This document shows, piece after piece, positions 37,861 to 48,761 of a stretch of 64,000 bases of DNA. Each line of letters begins with the position of its first letter. Position 1 is the stretch's first letter. The DNA comes from Isoetes taiwanensis (Eukaryota; Streptophyta; Lycopodiopsida; Isoetales; Isoetaceae): assembly GCA_021234155.1 (NCBI GenBank), contig JAJEKV010000423.1, positions 124,001 through 188,000 of the forward strand, read 5' to 3'. The notes under the pieces were generated by a model, which saw only the letters and a program-made list of their open reading frames with translations, was not told where the DNA came from and did no database searches. Position numbers and translations under genes: made by a program.

Positions 37861-40085
37861 CTAACCATCTACATTGCCAACAATAACGTTAGCTAGTTTC
37901 AAATCTCTATGGACTCTACAGGCAGTAACAAAAGCCAGCCACACGGGAACATCAGGTTCAAAAGGCATCGCATCAATGAGGTCCTTTGCCTCTGTCAAAT
38001 TTCCGGCATGACCAAGGTGGTCAACTATGCATGCATAATGATCGGCTGTTAGTTTAATCTCATAAAGATGACCCATGGCAACAAAGCAATTGTAGCCCAC
38101 ATCCAGCAAACCAATATGACCACATGCAACAAGGAGAGAAACTAAGACTAGATTGTCTGGTTTGAAACCATTGGAGAGCATTTCTTTGAATAGTTTCATC
38201 ACATCATTGCCACATCCATTTTGGGCATACCCTGAAATCAAAGATATCCAAGTAACATCGTCTTTATGGACATTTTATCAAATACATGGCGGGCATCATC
38301 AATGCACCCACATTTCGCAGATACATGCCAATCAGAGAATTCCCCAAAATGATATCTGAATCAAGTCCAAGTTTGATAACGTCATTATGCACATGTCCAG
38401 CACATTCTAAGCCTCCTAAACTCGAACATGCACTAATTGCACTCAGATATGTCACCTTGTTTAGTTCTAGATCATAATGTTGCATTTGATGATATAGCTT
38501 GATGGCATTGCTGGCATCTCCAAACTGAACTAAACCAGCAAGCATTGCGGTAAAAGAAACCACATCAGGAGATGGCATTAGTTTGAATACTTGCCATGCA
38601 TCATCAATGCTTCCACAAGCAATATACATGGCAATGTTGCTGTTACTCACAAATATTTCTTAGTTCAGTCCAGCCTGTATTACGTAAGCATGGATGAACC
38701 TGCCCCACTGCAAAGCAGTTGCAGAAGAACATCCACAGAGCATGCTAACAAAGGTAGCCTGATTTGGCTCTAGACCACTGTGCAGCAATTCAAGGAAAAG
38801 TTTAAGGGCTCCAAATCCATTCTGATTTTCAGCATATCCTGAAACCATCGATGTCCATGATACAACATCCCATTCCTGTAATCTGTCAAAAATCTGTTGT
38901 GCGACATCATTATTACCACATTTGATGTATATATCCAGTAATTTATTTTCTATGAACATGTCTAACTGTATATTAAATTTCAAAAGATGGGAATGGAGAA
39001 TTTTGACAAACTCTACTGCACTTCCACATGCATTCAACATTTTATGTAGGTGACTTTATTTGGAGTAAAATAATACTGCATTTCTTCAAACAATGTAAGA
39101 GCCTGACTTCTGTTGCCATATTCAGTATAACTAGAAATCATGACTGTCCATGAAACAGCATTCTTTTCTGGAATTCTATCAAACTGCCAAGCATCTACAA
39201 TATTCCCATATTTTACATACATGGCAAGAAGTGCAGTGCCAAGAAATACCTCTAGTTTCAATTCATTTCTCAGGAGAAGTGCATGAAGAAGCTTGCCCCA
39301 GCCTTGATTAGTACAAGAACTTAACATTGTAAGGTACGTTATTTTGCTTGGCTGCAATCCTATTTCTCGCATTTGAACAAACATATTTCTGGCTTTTTCA
39401 CCATCTCCATCTTGTACATACCCAGAGATAACTGCATTCCATGAAACCATATCAGGATCAAGCATTTTAGCAAATAACTGAGCAGCATCATAAATGCTTC
39501 CACACTTTGCATACATATTGATAAGTGCATTCTCAACAAATATATCTATATACGTAATAGATCTGATGATAAATGCATGAATGCACTTTCCTTGCTCTAA
39601 GGCATTTGCCTTGCACAGGCACACAAAATGCTAACATAAGTGACCTTGTTTGGTGCCATCCCACATTGTTGCTTCTGCTCAAAGAGAGCAAAAACCTGGT
39701 TACCATCTCCAACTTCAACATGCCCTGTAATCATAATTGTCCAGGTAAACACATCCTGATTGAACATACTGTTAAACAGAAGGCATGCATCTCTTATGGT
39801 TCTACACTTAATATACATATTAATCAGGGCGTTCCATAAGAGTTTATGTGGCCCGATTCTGTTCCTAATGATTTGAGCATGGACATGCCTTCCTTTGGTC
39901 CAGTATTGTTTCTTCGCACACTCCTGTAACCGAGAAATGCAATAGTTGCAATTTCCCTGATACACCAAGCCCAAATTAATATCCTCTCTATATTTTGAAT
40001 CTAATCTAGCAGTTGAACATGTAGAAAAGTTACGCACAAAACGATTGCCTGTTCTCAATCCCCAAATAAAATGCAGACTTCTCAT
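37861..40085 (-). pseudogene. PLS-class pentatricopeptide repeat (PPR) protein, broken
   Basis: The minus-strand start at 40085 gives a basic, Arg- and Ser-rich N-terminus (MRSLHFIWGLRTGNRFVRNF) suited to organelle targeting. At least nine PPR units of the P-L-S type follow, with telltale sequences such as LLWNALINMYIKCRTIRDAC, DMVSWNAVISGYVQDGDG, DVVSWTSMVSGYAENQNG and LIGMYL. It ends at an E1-like motif (PFEPDVPVWLAFVTACRVHR). Such proteins bind organellar transcripts sequence-specifically and mostly specify C-to-U editing sites. No E2 or DYW deaminase domain follows. The frame is broken at about 39610, 39045, 38330 and 38265 by small indels and at 38662 by a TAA, so it is a pseudogene unless the assembly has errors. 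Total coding span would be about 740 codons. Confidence 0.88.
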
Positions 40086-40689
40086 AACCTTAGCAATCTT
40101 CTATTTTCCATTACTTTGCAAATGCCTTCTAAATAGCCTTTGCAGCTGCTGCTGTCTCTCTCAATATCCGGAGAATGATGCGGAACATTTGATGGAGCTT
40201 AACGCTCCATGTTGTTAGGGCTTGCAGCTCCCACATCATCAACTGATCCACTACAACAAATTTATGGCAGCGGCCGCCGCCGCAACATTTGTTTTGTTCC
40301 ACTTGTTTTCTTGTTTTCTGGTTTTAAGTTTAACTGTGATTATTATTTAAGATAGTGCGAGGAAATCTTAGTGTCAAAAATGCCTAGTTTGAGAGCATTG
40401 TTGTGGGCCTTGGTTTGGGATCTTTGGATTCTATTTAGTTCATGCAATCTATGCAGGAATGGGTGTTTCCTACAATGGGTTACTAGGGTCATCCAGTACT
40501 GAGGGAGAAGTCATGGACATGATAGTAAGAAAAGAATTGACGCATTGGGGTACCAGGGTAGCAAGGGACAGTATCGTTTAGACAGTGGGTACCATCGGAT
40601 AAGTCAATTGAAAAGAAAAATGATTGGAACCATTGGTTAGACAGCAACGGTTCGAACCACTAATAACATTACAAAAAAGGGGATACCAT
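40086..40689. other. PPR 5' flank and copia left boundary region
   Basis: This holds the upstream region of the PPR pseudogene, including a GGAGCTTAACGCTCC palindrome at 40195-40209. Beyond about 40440 is unassigned sequence preceding the truncated copia element. No 5' LTR or PBS was found. Confidence 0.4.
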
Positions 40690-43600
40690 CATCCGGTATC
40701 CCTGGGAACTATTATAACAGATGATTTCACAAGGAAAAATTGGGCATACTTTATGGTTCTTAAATCTGATGCATTTAGATTTTCAAACAGTGGAAAGGAT
40801 TGGCAGAAAACTTTGTTGATAAAAAGATAAAGACAGTCAGGATTGACCAAGGGAGAGAGTTTGTGAGTGAAGAATTTGACGCCTACCTTGCAGATTGTGG
40901 TATTCGTCATGAAACCTCCATTGCATATGAGCATCAGCAAAACGGAGTGGTCGAACGTAAGAATAGGACTATTCTTGAATGTGCAAGATCTATGATATTG
41001 TCCAAAGGAATCCATCATAAGTTTTGGGTTGAGGCTGTTAATACTGTTGTTTATTTGCTTAACAGGTTGCCTACTAAAGTTGTTCCCGATCAAGTCCCTG
41101 AGGAGGCATGGACAGGGCAGAAGCCTACTGTTGTAGGTTTAAATTTTTTTGGGTGCACGGCATATGTCCATCTCTCCAAAGACGAGTGCAAGTCTGGTAA
41201 GTTTTCAAACTGTGCCTTGCCTTGTATGTTTGTGGGATATGGAGATATGGTGAAAGGGTACAAGCTGTATGTCCCATCTACTAACAGAATGATTGTAAGA
41301 AGAAGTGTCATTTTTCATGAACATGATTTCTTGGTAGTGGCCTCACAGCAGGTAACACTGATGACCCCTTGCAAACAGTCCATGAGGACAGTGTGGATAG
41401 TGAGACAGAGTCAGACAATGATGACAATGATTCCCATGATGAGTATCTTTCACCTGATATGACAGACCTCCCCTCTGAACCAGAATCAGAAGATGATAAT
41501 GGAATTGCTAGTCCTACCCCCACTGTTCCACTCCGACAGTCCACTACACAGCCCAAAAGGACAGCCAGAATGATTGAATATCTAGAAACTCGGAAACCTC
41601 GCAGTGCAACCTACAATGCTCTGCATAGCCAAGCATCGTTGGATGAGCCAAGACACTAACAAGAAGCCATCACTTGTCTTGAGAAACTCAGCTGGCAGAA
41701 GGCAATGGATGAAGAATACAATTCACTTATGGAAAATCGGACCTAAAAATACAAGCTGAAAATGATGAAAATAATAATATTTCCAGGTTCAAAGCACGTT
41801 TGGTAGCTGGGGTTGTTCCCAACATGCTAGTGTTGACTTTCATGAGACATATGCTCCAGTAGCACATTTGTCTTCAGTTAGAACAGTTCTTGCCCTTGCC
41901 ACGGCAATTGACATGGACATCCAGCAAATGGATGTCAAATCTGCCTTTCTTCATGGCAGATTGGATGATGAGGTTTATCTGAAACAATCTCCCAGCTATT
42001 GTGCTCATGGAGCTCAAAGACCAAGTTTGCAAATTAAAAAGCCATATATGGCTTAAAACAATCTTCGAGATTGTGGTATAAAACAATTCACTCATTTTTC
42101 TCTGCACAAGGATTTGTGAGAAGCGAAGCATACTGGAATGCCTACATTAAGCAAGCAGGCAGCAAGCGTATCATCATTGTACTTTATGTTGATGATCTAA
42201 TTCTTGCATCTAATCACCCTTCTATGATGCAGACCACCAAGCACAGCCTTGAACAGCGGTTTCGTATGACAGATCTCGGACCCTTAAAATATTTCCTACG
42301 CATACAGGTTGTCAGAAATCGCAAGGAGAAAACACTTGTTCTGCGTCAGTCCAAAGCCATTGAGTCTCTTCTTGCACGGACAAACATGCTTGCATGTCGT
42401 GAGGTGAGTACCCCTGCTGTTGCACACATCTCTTTCCCTGTGATTAATCAGGAACATCTTGGAGTCTCTTGTAGGAGCATTGTTGGCTCGCTCTTGCATC
42501 TGATGGTCTGCAGCAGGCCAGATCTAGCAGAAAGTGTCATTACTGCTAGTCAACATATGGAGAATTCCCAGCCGATCCATTGGCAGTTTGTCAAATGGAT
42601 TTTGAGGTACTTAAAGCATATCTCTTCTCTAGGACTCAGTTATCAAGATGCTCCAGATGTTCCCCACCTGCTCCTTGAAGGATATGTTGATGCCAATCAT
42701 GCAGTGAGACTGATTGCAAAAAATCTCGAACTTTTTCTTTATATGCTGCAAAGGGGAGTGGTCAGTTGGTCCAGTCGGAAACAAAAAGCCATAACTGTCA
42801 GTATGTGTAAATCCGAATACATGGCCATATGTGCAGCAACAAAGGAAGCAATTTGGCTCTGAAGATTGATGAAGGATCTATGTGCAGAACAGAAACATCC
42901 CACCGTGATCTTTTATAACAACAAAGCTGTTGTTAGCTTGGTCCAAAATCCCAGCAATTTCACCAAAGCTAAGCATATAGAGACGCAGTACCATTTTTTC
43001 AGGGAAAAGGTAGAAGAAGGAAAGGTAAACATCAAATACTTGAGCACCCATCTTATGACTGCTGATGCATTGACCAAACCCTTAGCAAGGAAACGGTTCA
43101 ATGAATGCCTTAGTGAAATGGGCATGGAAGCAAGTGGATGAATGGTTACAGCTAAAGGGGAGCTTCTGTGCTCTACGATTTAGTGGACAGGGAGTTCCTC
43201 TTGAAGGGGAGTTATTCTGTTTGCAGGTTTGAATGGTGTGTTTACAGTTTGTTGTATTTCATGTTTGTAGTCTGTTCGGTTTGGTTTGGTTCTACTGTCA
43301 GTGACAAACATGCACTTAAAGGGGAGTATTGGAATTATATTTTGCTATACGTGACAAGTGGCATATTGTCACTGTAGTTTGTTAAAATTAGATTGTTTAG
43401 GGTTGTTCCAGATATTTTGGGAGCTCGGTGCAACGGTTCCTGAGTTCCAGGAGCTTATGGTGGTTTCTGTCATTAGCACCGAGCTAGCTGTGTATAAGAA
43501 AGTGAGATCAATAGAAAACAACAGCTTTTTCAGTCCCCTTGATTTTTGTTTTCCTTTAGAGAGGAAACTCTTAAGTAGTCCAAGTTGCGAGGTGGTCGCC

Positions 43601-43830
43601 GTGACTTCAAACAACTCAAAATTGTACTACAGGGCTAGGTTTTCCAAAAGAACCACTCAAAGTGCAACCGCAACAAAAACTATCAGACTGAATTTACCAG
43701 CATGTGTGGCAATTCATGATTTGAGTCTCAGAGCAAGTAGAGTCAGTTTTAAGGAGCATCAATTTTACAAAACCGCGTTCAATCTGCGACTTTTGCATTG
43801 GACCACAATTTTGCCCCATTCATTATAATC
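40690..43830 (+). mobile_element. 5'-truncated Ty1/copia retrotransposon
   Basis: It begins inside the integrase core (TDDFTRKNWAYF) and lacks 5' LTR, gag and protease. Integrase at 40700-41340 has VRIDQGREFVSEEF (second Asp) and QQNGVVERKNRTILE (Glu). RT at 41650-42400 has MDVKSAFLHGRLDDEVYL and VLYVDDLILASN. RNase H at 42680-43141 has EGYVDANHA and CKSEYMAICAATKEAIWL, then a stop. It ends KHIETQYHFFREKVEEG and LMTADALTKPLARK. The third RNase H acid is altered (IFYNNKA where IFCDNKA is usual). Three TAAAGGGGAG-like purine tracts (43153, 43193, 43315) precede the presumed 3' LTR, which starts TATTGGAATTATATTTTG at 43327. The right end is uncertain. Confidence 0.88.
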
Positions 43831-45134
43831 TGCAGTCTAATGGTGGAGAATCCCATTCATCCAGGCTGACAAAGATTGGATTAGAAAAATTTGAAATTAG
43901 AAAAAACGACCATGTGATTTCAATGATACTGCTCTTCATGACCACATCGGAGAAACTTTATGATTCTGCTGAATTTCCATGGAGCACCCGCCGAGCAATT
44001 ATCTGTCAAAAATAAGAAGTACCGAACCTGGAGAGCTATCTTCTCATTCTATTCTAGATTCTATTCTATTTTATTCTATTCTATTTTATTCTATTCTATT
44101 CTATTCTATCCAATTGATTACACCCAAATTTGATTAAACGCAATAAAATTCACCAATGCCTAGGATAATGATTAATCTTTGGGGCAATTGTTTTAATGAA
44201 TTCTATTACCCGAACTTGAGCATATAAGTACATTTATTTTGGAGCTTTTGAAAAGCCTACTAACAAGCATAAAATCTAAGCATCTAGGTCCGGTCTTGAA
44301 TTTATATTTTGTATTAATCAACAAAAATGCAAGTCGTTATTTATACTTACCGAATTTTTGACCAAAAAAACCTCTAATTTGCCGAATTTTACATTATTTT
44401 TATCAAAATTTGACCAAACATTTGCCAACACTTGCTTTATCAAACGGGATTTTTTCAAATTTATTCAAAAATTTTGAGAGGAATCCTAGGTGTCTTAAAA
44501 ATGCCAATCGTAACTTGGAGTCTAAAAAACAGAATTTTTTTGGGCATGTGTAAAATATGATAATGCTCGAATGAGGTCGTTGGAGCTAATGGGGTTAGAC
44601 GTGGCAACACATGTCAAGGATGGTATGTTAATGCCAAGGGGTGGACGTAAAGCAATGGTTAGGCTAAGGTAATTTTTATTGAAAAATGCCTTTCTTACAA
44701 CATGCAAAAATATTGGAGCATGGCCGCTTAGGGTATAGTAGCATAAGGATGTTGAAATGACTATCATATCACGTCAATCTGAACTTTTATAAAACTTGGG
44801 GGTCACATGTTCATGTTAAAAACTAATGCCACGTGTTTCAGAGAATGCTTTCCTAGCTATAGAATATATGAGCGTATCATTTTGTGGGGCAGGATAGAGT
44901 AGGATCATTGTGTGCATCATTTTTGTGGATTGATAGCCCAGTATTGAAGTCGATTTCTAGCATTCCTTTCCCTTTTTCATAAGTGTAGCCTCTTCTTAGC
45001 AAATACATGTGCACAGACTATTACTTGAAAGTAGCATACTGTAATGATGAAGAGGCTTAAATTACTGTATTATTCCCTTCAAATTATAGCAACTGTGCTT
45101 TGGGTTTTGCGGAGCGGCGTCGCTTGCCCTTTTA
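43831..45134. other. Intergenic DNA
   Basis: No gene is recognised apart from the ATTCT microsatellite listed separately. Confidence 0.45.
44045..44109. repeat. (ATTCT)n microsatellite, about 65 bp
   Basis: A pentanucleotide ATTCT/TTCTA array with interruptions (ATTTT units). It is the longest of several copies of this motif in the window. Confidence 0.9.
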
Positions 45135-45296
45135 CAGGTTGGAGTTGAGATGGCAACAGGTCATGTTTTTGCAGGTTACTTTTTGTGGCAGATTATTGTT
45201 TGCCAGAGCTAGGAACAGGTTGGAGTTGAGATGGCAACAGGTCGTGTTTTTGCAGGTTACTTTTTGTGGCAGTTTATTGTTTGCCAGAGCTAGGAT
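45135..45296 (+). repeat. 81-bp tandem duplication, in frame
   Basis: Two 81-bp units, each starting CAGGTTGGAGTTGAGATGGC, differ at only two or three positions. The unit length is a multiple of three, and the frame 45100-45348 reads through both copies, giving a repeated 27-residue segment. No known domain is seen. Confidence 0.92.
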
Positions 45297-45530
45297 ATCG
45301 GGCTTGCCGACACTGAGGTGCAGACCTCCATTCTTTCCAGCAGTTTAGCACCACGTTCTTGAACTAAGCTTAGAATCCAAGACCAGAGAGAGAAAACGGG
45401 AGTGGGATGGGGAGAGGACGTTGGGGGGGGGGATGTTCATAGGAACGGATCATATAGAAGAAAATTCTACCTTTTTGTTACTGTCCAGCCTGCCCGGGGA
45501 ATGCACTTGGTAATAAGGGGGTATGGACAT

Positions 45531-45993
45531 TGGACGTCCATATTTAGAGTCCAGGATGTGGTATTTTCGGACTTTTTTGGTGGCATTTCTGGACATCCGT
45601 TATCAGCCAGATGGTATTTCCGGCCAAAAAAGATGGTATTTCCGCCAAAAAAAGTGGTATTTCCAGCCAAAAAGTGGTATTTCTAGCTAAAAACCAAGCG
45701 CGAAACTGCGCGACGGAGCTGAGATCTTTGGTCGGATCATTCTTGCAGCTCTGTGGGTGGCTTGAACTGCTTCAAAAGCCCTTCTAATCACTTTGTCTGC
45801 CTTTTAATGTTGGTTTGATGAAGAAAGCAAGCGATTTAAGCTTAGATAGAGCCAGATTGATCCAAAAATGACCCAAAATAGTTGGTTCTGGTCTTGAAAC
45901 TGCGAAGTGTACAGTGGCTGATAATAAGTGGCTGGAAATACCACAAAAAAGGTCTGAAAATACCACATCCTGGACTCTAAATACGGCGGTCCA
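45531..45993. repeat. Fold-back element with about 80-bp inverted arms
   Basis: The left arm (45531-45610) and right arm (45914-45993) are inverted copies that share the ATTTAGAGTCCAGGATGTGG core, TATTTTC and the TATCAGCCA end. The about 300-bp spacer starts with four units of about 21 bp built on TGGTATTTCC and GCCAAAAA (45611-45693). It could be a MITE-like fold-back element or a hairpin-producing locus. No clean terminal target duplication was found. Confidence 0.75.
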
Positions 45994-46259
45994 CATCTGC
46001 ATCCGTAGATTGGCCAAAAACATCCCTAATATACTGATCTTTGAAAGCTAATTTAACCCCTAAAGTATATCTTTTGCCCCAGATAATGATGAAAAAACCC
46101 CCTAGTGGTAAGTATACAAATATGAAATGGTAAAAAAAAAATAAAAATAAAAAATAAAAAATAAAATAAAACCCTTTATTGCATGCACATGTCCCATACT
46201 GTAAACAATACTGAGCCTGTTTCTTGACACATGGCTTTTGGTGAAGGCCTGAGAAGATC

Positions 46260-47828
46260 TGTGACGTTCCAGCACAGTATACGGTCCTAGAACGTATACT
46301 GTACTGCCTCGTCACGCGTACACGCCACTCCGACCGACGTGTACGCCGACGGATAGCCAGGTAAGTAGCCCTAGGGGCAACTTGCTAGGAATGTTCACAT
46401 GTTATTAATGTGCACATATGCACATTAATGTGGGCACACTTTTCCATGTAGACACTTTTTGCCACCTTGCCATTAATGGCAAGTGGGCCCTTTCCAATTA
46501 TCCCACATGCCAAAAAGGGATAATTGGAAACCCTAGCCCTAAACCCATGTCTATTTAGGGTAGGAAAACCCTAACTTGCTAGTTTTTTCGTCCTTAGGGT
46601 TTTAGAGCCCCTGCTTTTGGCTGCCCAGAGCCAAAACCGCGATCCCGCACGCCGCCCAAGCTTAATTGCGCCATCGGTTTCTCAATTGATCATTTCGCCC
46701 GGGATGGTTGAACTCAGTCAGGGGAGGAGCCACTTTCGGGGATCAGTATTTGGTCAATTTAATAGCTCAAACCGTCTTCTAGTCATAGAACCCGGTAAGT
46801 TTAGACTATTAAATTGCCCATAGTAGCTATCTAGATCTTAGATCTGGGACACTAACTAAAGAACCTAACTCTATGATCTAGATTAGATCTAGTTCTTTAG
46901 TTCTTCGGTGATGTATATGGATGATGTATCTTTGTGAACTCCTTGTATTGGGAAGGGGGGTAGAGGCCCTAAGGCTTGTAGTTGATGCTCCTAGAGTAGC
47001 CTCTCTCTAGCACACCAGAGATTCGCCACAGGCACAAGAACCACACGGTTGTGGGTGAAGGGGCCAGGCCGGGCTTAGAAAGAGGTTCGTGTTCGACTCT
47101 TGAACGATCCCTATGGTGTGTTAGTGCTACCGGGGATCATTGTGACTAGGTCTAATGCCTTGCCACCGAAAGTGGGCAAGGCATGGGCTCGACACCGTGG
47201 GGGGGTTCACCTTCCAATGGGTTCAAGTCGAATACTGGAGGCGGTGGCCCTCTAGTCACCTTGAGTCAAGATGTAGACCCTCGGAGGGAGTGATCCCTAC
47301 CTGCCCCATCCGGGCTGGGGAGATGAAACCCGTGAATAGCCCTTTTGGCTATGCATCCGTGCTGGCTACTGATCAGTCCCAACACTTTTCAGCCTACTCG
47401 CAAAGTGTGCAATGGGAGGGGCGGATGGAGTGGACAACCCTATGCCATGTTCATATGCCAGCCCAAAGCCATTGCCATGAATGCAATGCGCAATGAACTC
47501 GAGACCCAAGCCGCCGGGTCATCCCTTGAGTCCGAGCCCGGGTAAAGCTTCCCATATGTATTGTGCTCATCTTGTTTATGCAGATGTAATGGACCACCCT
47601 TGAGGTGGTTATGTGCTTATGTTATATACCGACATGTATGTTTACGCCCGCAGCCTAGGTTGGCCCCGAGGGAGACGCGGTAGAATGACACCTTCACTCT
47701 TCCCACTTTGGGACCGTTAAGGTGCGGTGATGTGTGGAGGGCCCTATATCGATTGTGGAGCTGGTATGGGGAGAACTCTGTTTGTATACCGGTGAGGGCA
47801 ACAGTATGCGAAAGTAGGGGACGCCACA
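46260..47828 (+). repeat. 5' LTR of the chromovirus (1569 bp)
   Basis: Starts TGTGACGTTCC and ends GGGGACGCCACA. Near its start is a perfect inverted repeat, CAGTATACG...CGTATACTG (46274-46301). It is strongly similar to the two halves of the 3' LTR at 57885-58429 and 61383-62399, apart from indels. Frames inside it (for example 46617-46823) are not considered genes. Confidence 0.93.
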
Positions 47829-47829
47829 G

Positions 47830-47840
47830 TGGTATCGAGC
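47830..47840 (+). other. Chromovirus primer binding site
   Basis: TGGTATCGAGC, two bases after the LTR, is a one-base-deleted form of the tRNA-iMet PBS TGGTATCAGAGC. The related remnant at 31.47 kb has TGGTATCAAAGC at the same place. Confidence 0.75.
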
Positions 47841-48033
47841 AATGTTCTTGGAGACCAAGAGCAAAAGCACCCGCCATGTTCGATGAAATCTTGACTTGAT
47901 AGGATCCTCAAGCCTCTAAAAGTGGGAAAATTTTTTTCTCATTTTTGTAGTTATGCTAAGCTAGTAACAATTAAGCTTAATTGGAATTTGGTAAGATTAA
48001 AAAAGAATAAGCCCAAAATTTTCCAAGTGAGGT

Positions 48034-48284
48034 GGTCTCCCATTTCGCGGTGGTGTGAAACTAAAATTTAGTTTTTTGAGCGAAAATAAGTCGTGAGACA
48101 TCGAGCAAAAACACCAAAACATGATGAATTTGAGAAAAGTAATGTGGTAAGGCTAGTTCTAAGGCAGGAATTAATTAGAATAGCATGTTTTAATTACCTA
48201 AATAACCTAGAATATACGAGATCTCACAAATACCGGTCATGAGAACTAAATATTAGTTTCGGAGCGAGGCTAAAGCCGGAGACC
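48034..48284 (+). repeat. Two palindromic GTCTC...GAGAC units upstream of ORF A
   Basis: Units at 48034-48099 and 48220-48284 have an outer inverted pair (GGTCTCC or ATCTCAC with GTGAGAC or GGAGACC) around an inner self-complementary AACTAAA-TTTAGTTT core. A conserved GAGCGA-AAG stretch precedes the right end. The same unit occurs twice upstream of ORF B. Confidence 0.75.
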
Positions 48285-48386
48285 ATTAGGTAGAGAAAGT
48301 CTGAAATAAGTGTAGATTTTAATTAAATAGGTGCCTTGGCATGATAAATTGAGCAACTCGAACTCGACCTAAAAAATTTCCCAAGC

Positions 48387-48394
48387 TATAAATA
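48387..48394 (+). promoter_or_regulatory. TATA box of module A
   Basis: TATAAATA, followed by GATG...CCCCTCATTTTCTC, lies about 100 bp ahead of the ORF A start. The same TATAAATAGA...CCCCTCATTTCTC arrangement precedes ORF B. Confidence 0.55.
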
Positions 48395-48488
48395 GATGTA
48401 AACCCCCTCATTTTCTCCCCAGCCCTAGAAACCGCTCTTCCCCACTTAGGCCATCTTTGGCGCTTTTACCCGATTGACGAGTAAAAGC

Positions 48489-48761
48489 ATGGCCCGAACC
48501 AAACAGACCGCCAGGAAGCGTCGCCCAGGCGAAACCACCAGCGCCACGGAGGCTGAGATCATTCGACAGATGCTTCGCGAGAGGCTCGCGAAAGGGGGTC
48601 GTTCGCCTTCGGACGAAGAGCAGGACACATCCGATCTGATCGACGCCTTCAACCAGCCAGTGGAACAGACGAAAGTAACATCACCAACCTCCATGGACGA
48701 GGAGACAAGGGAGGTATATGAGGAAATAGAGCGGGAGATCCGGGAACGTGAAAGAGCGTAA
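48489..48761 (+). CDS. ORF A: retrotransposon protein with exact histone H3 N-terminal mimic
   Basis: The ATG at 48489 is the first Met after an in-frame TAG (48447) and has a good initiation context (A at -3, G at +4). The 90-codon frame begins MARTKQTARKRRPGETTS. Residues 2-10 are identical to histone H3 residues 1-9, including the R2, T3, K4, R8 and K9 positions. After that the sequence departs: K9 is followed by RR instead of the H3 S10-T11. The rest is charged, with EAEIIRQMLRERLAKGG, an acidic stretch and an EIEREIRERERA helix likely to form a coiled coil. The frame ends at 48761, but similar charged coiled-coil coding continues in other frames, so this is probably the N-terminus of a longer protein broken by indels. 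It is not the canonical gag, which lies at 52.2-53.4 kb. Function is unknown; chromatin-reader binding is an inference from the H3 identity. Confidence 0.75.
   Translation: MARTKQTARKRRPGETTSATEAEIIRQMLRERLAKGGRSPSDEEQDTSDLIDAFNQPVEQTKVTSPTSMDEETREVYEEIEREIRERERA

Noticed and set aside
40646-40660. GGTTCGAACC resembling a Pol III B box
   Set aside because: No A box at suitable distance and no tRNA fold.
46617-47545. Open frames inside the chromovirus 5' LTR
   Set aside because: They lie wholly in LTR sequence, are disrupted in the 3' LTR copy and show no domain.
48474-48488. Upstream extension of ORF A from a TTG codon, adding five residues before the H3-like start
   Set aside because: Plant nuclear translation starts at ATG. 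The ATG at 48489 has a strong context and gives the exact H3 N-terminus.
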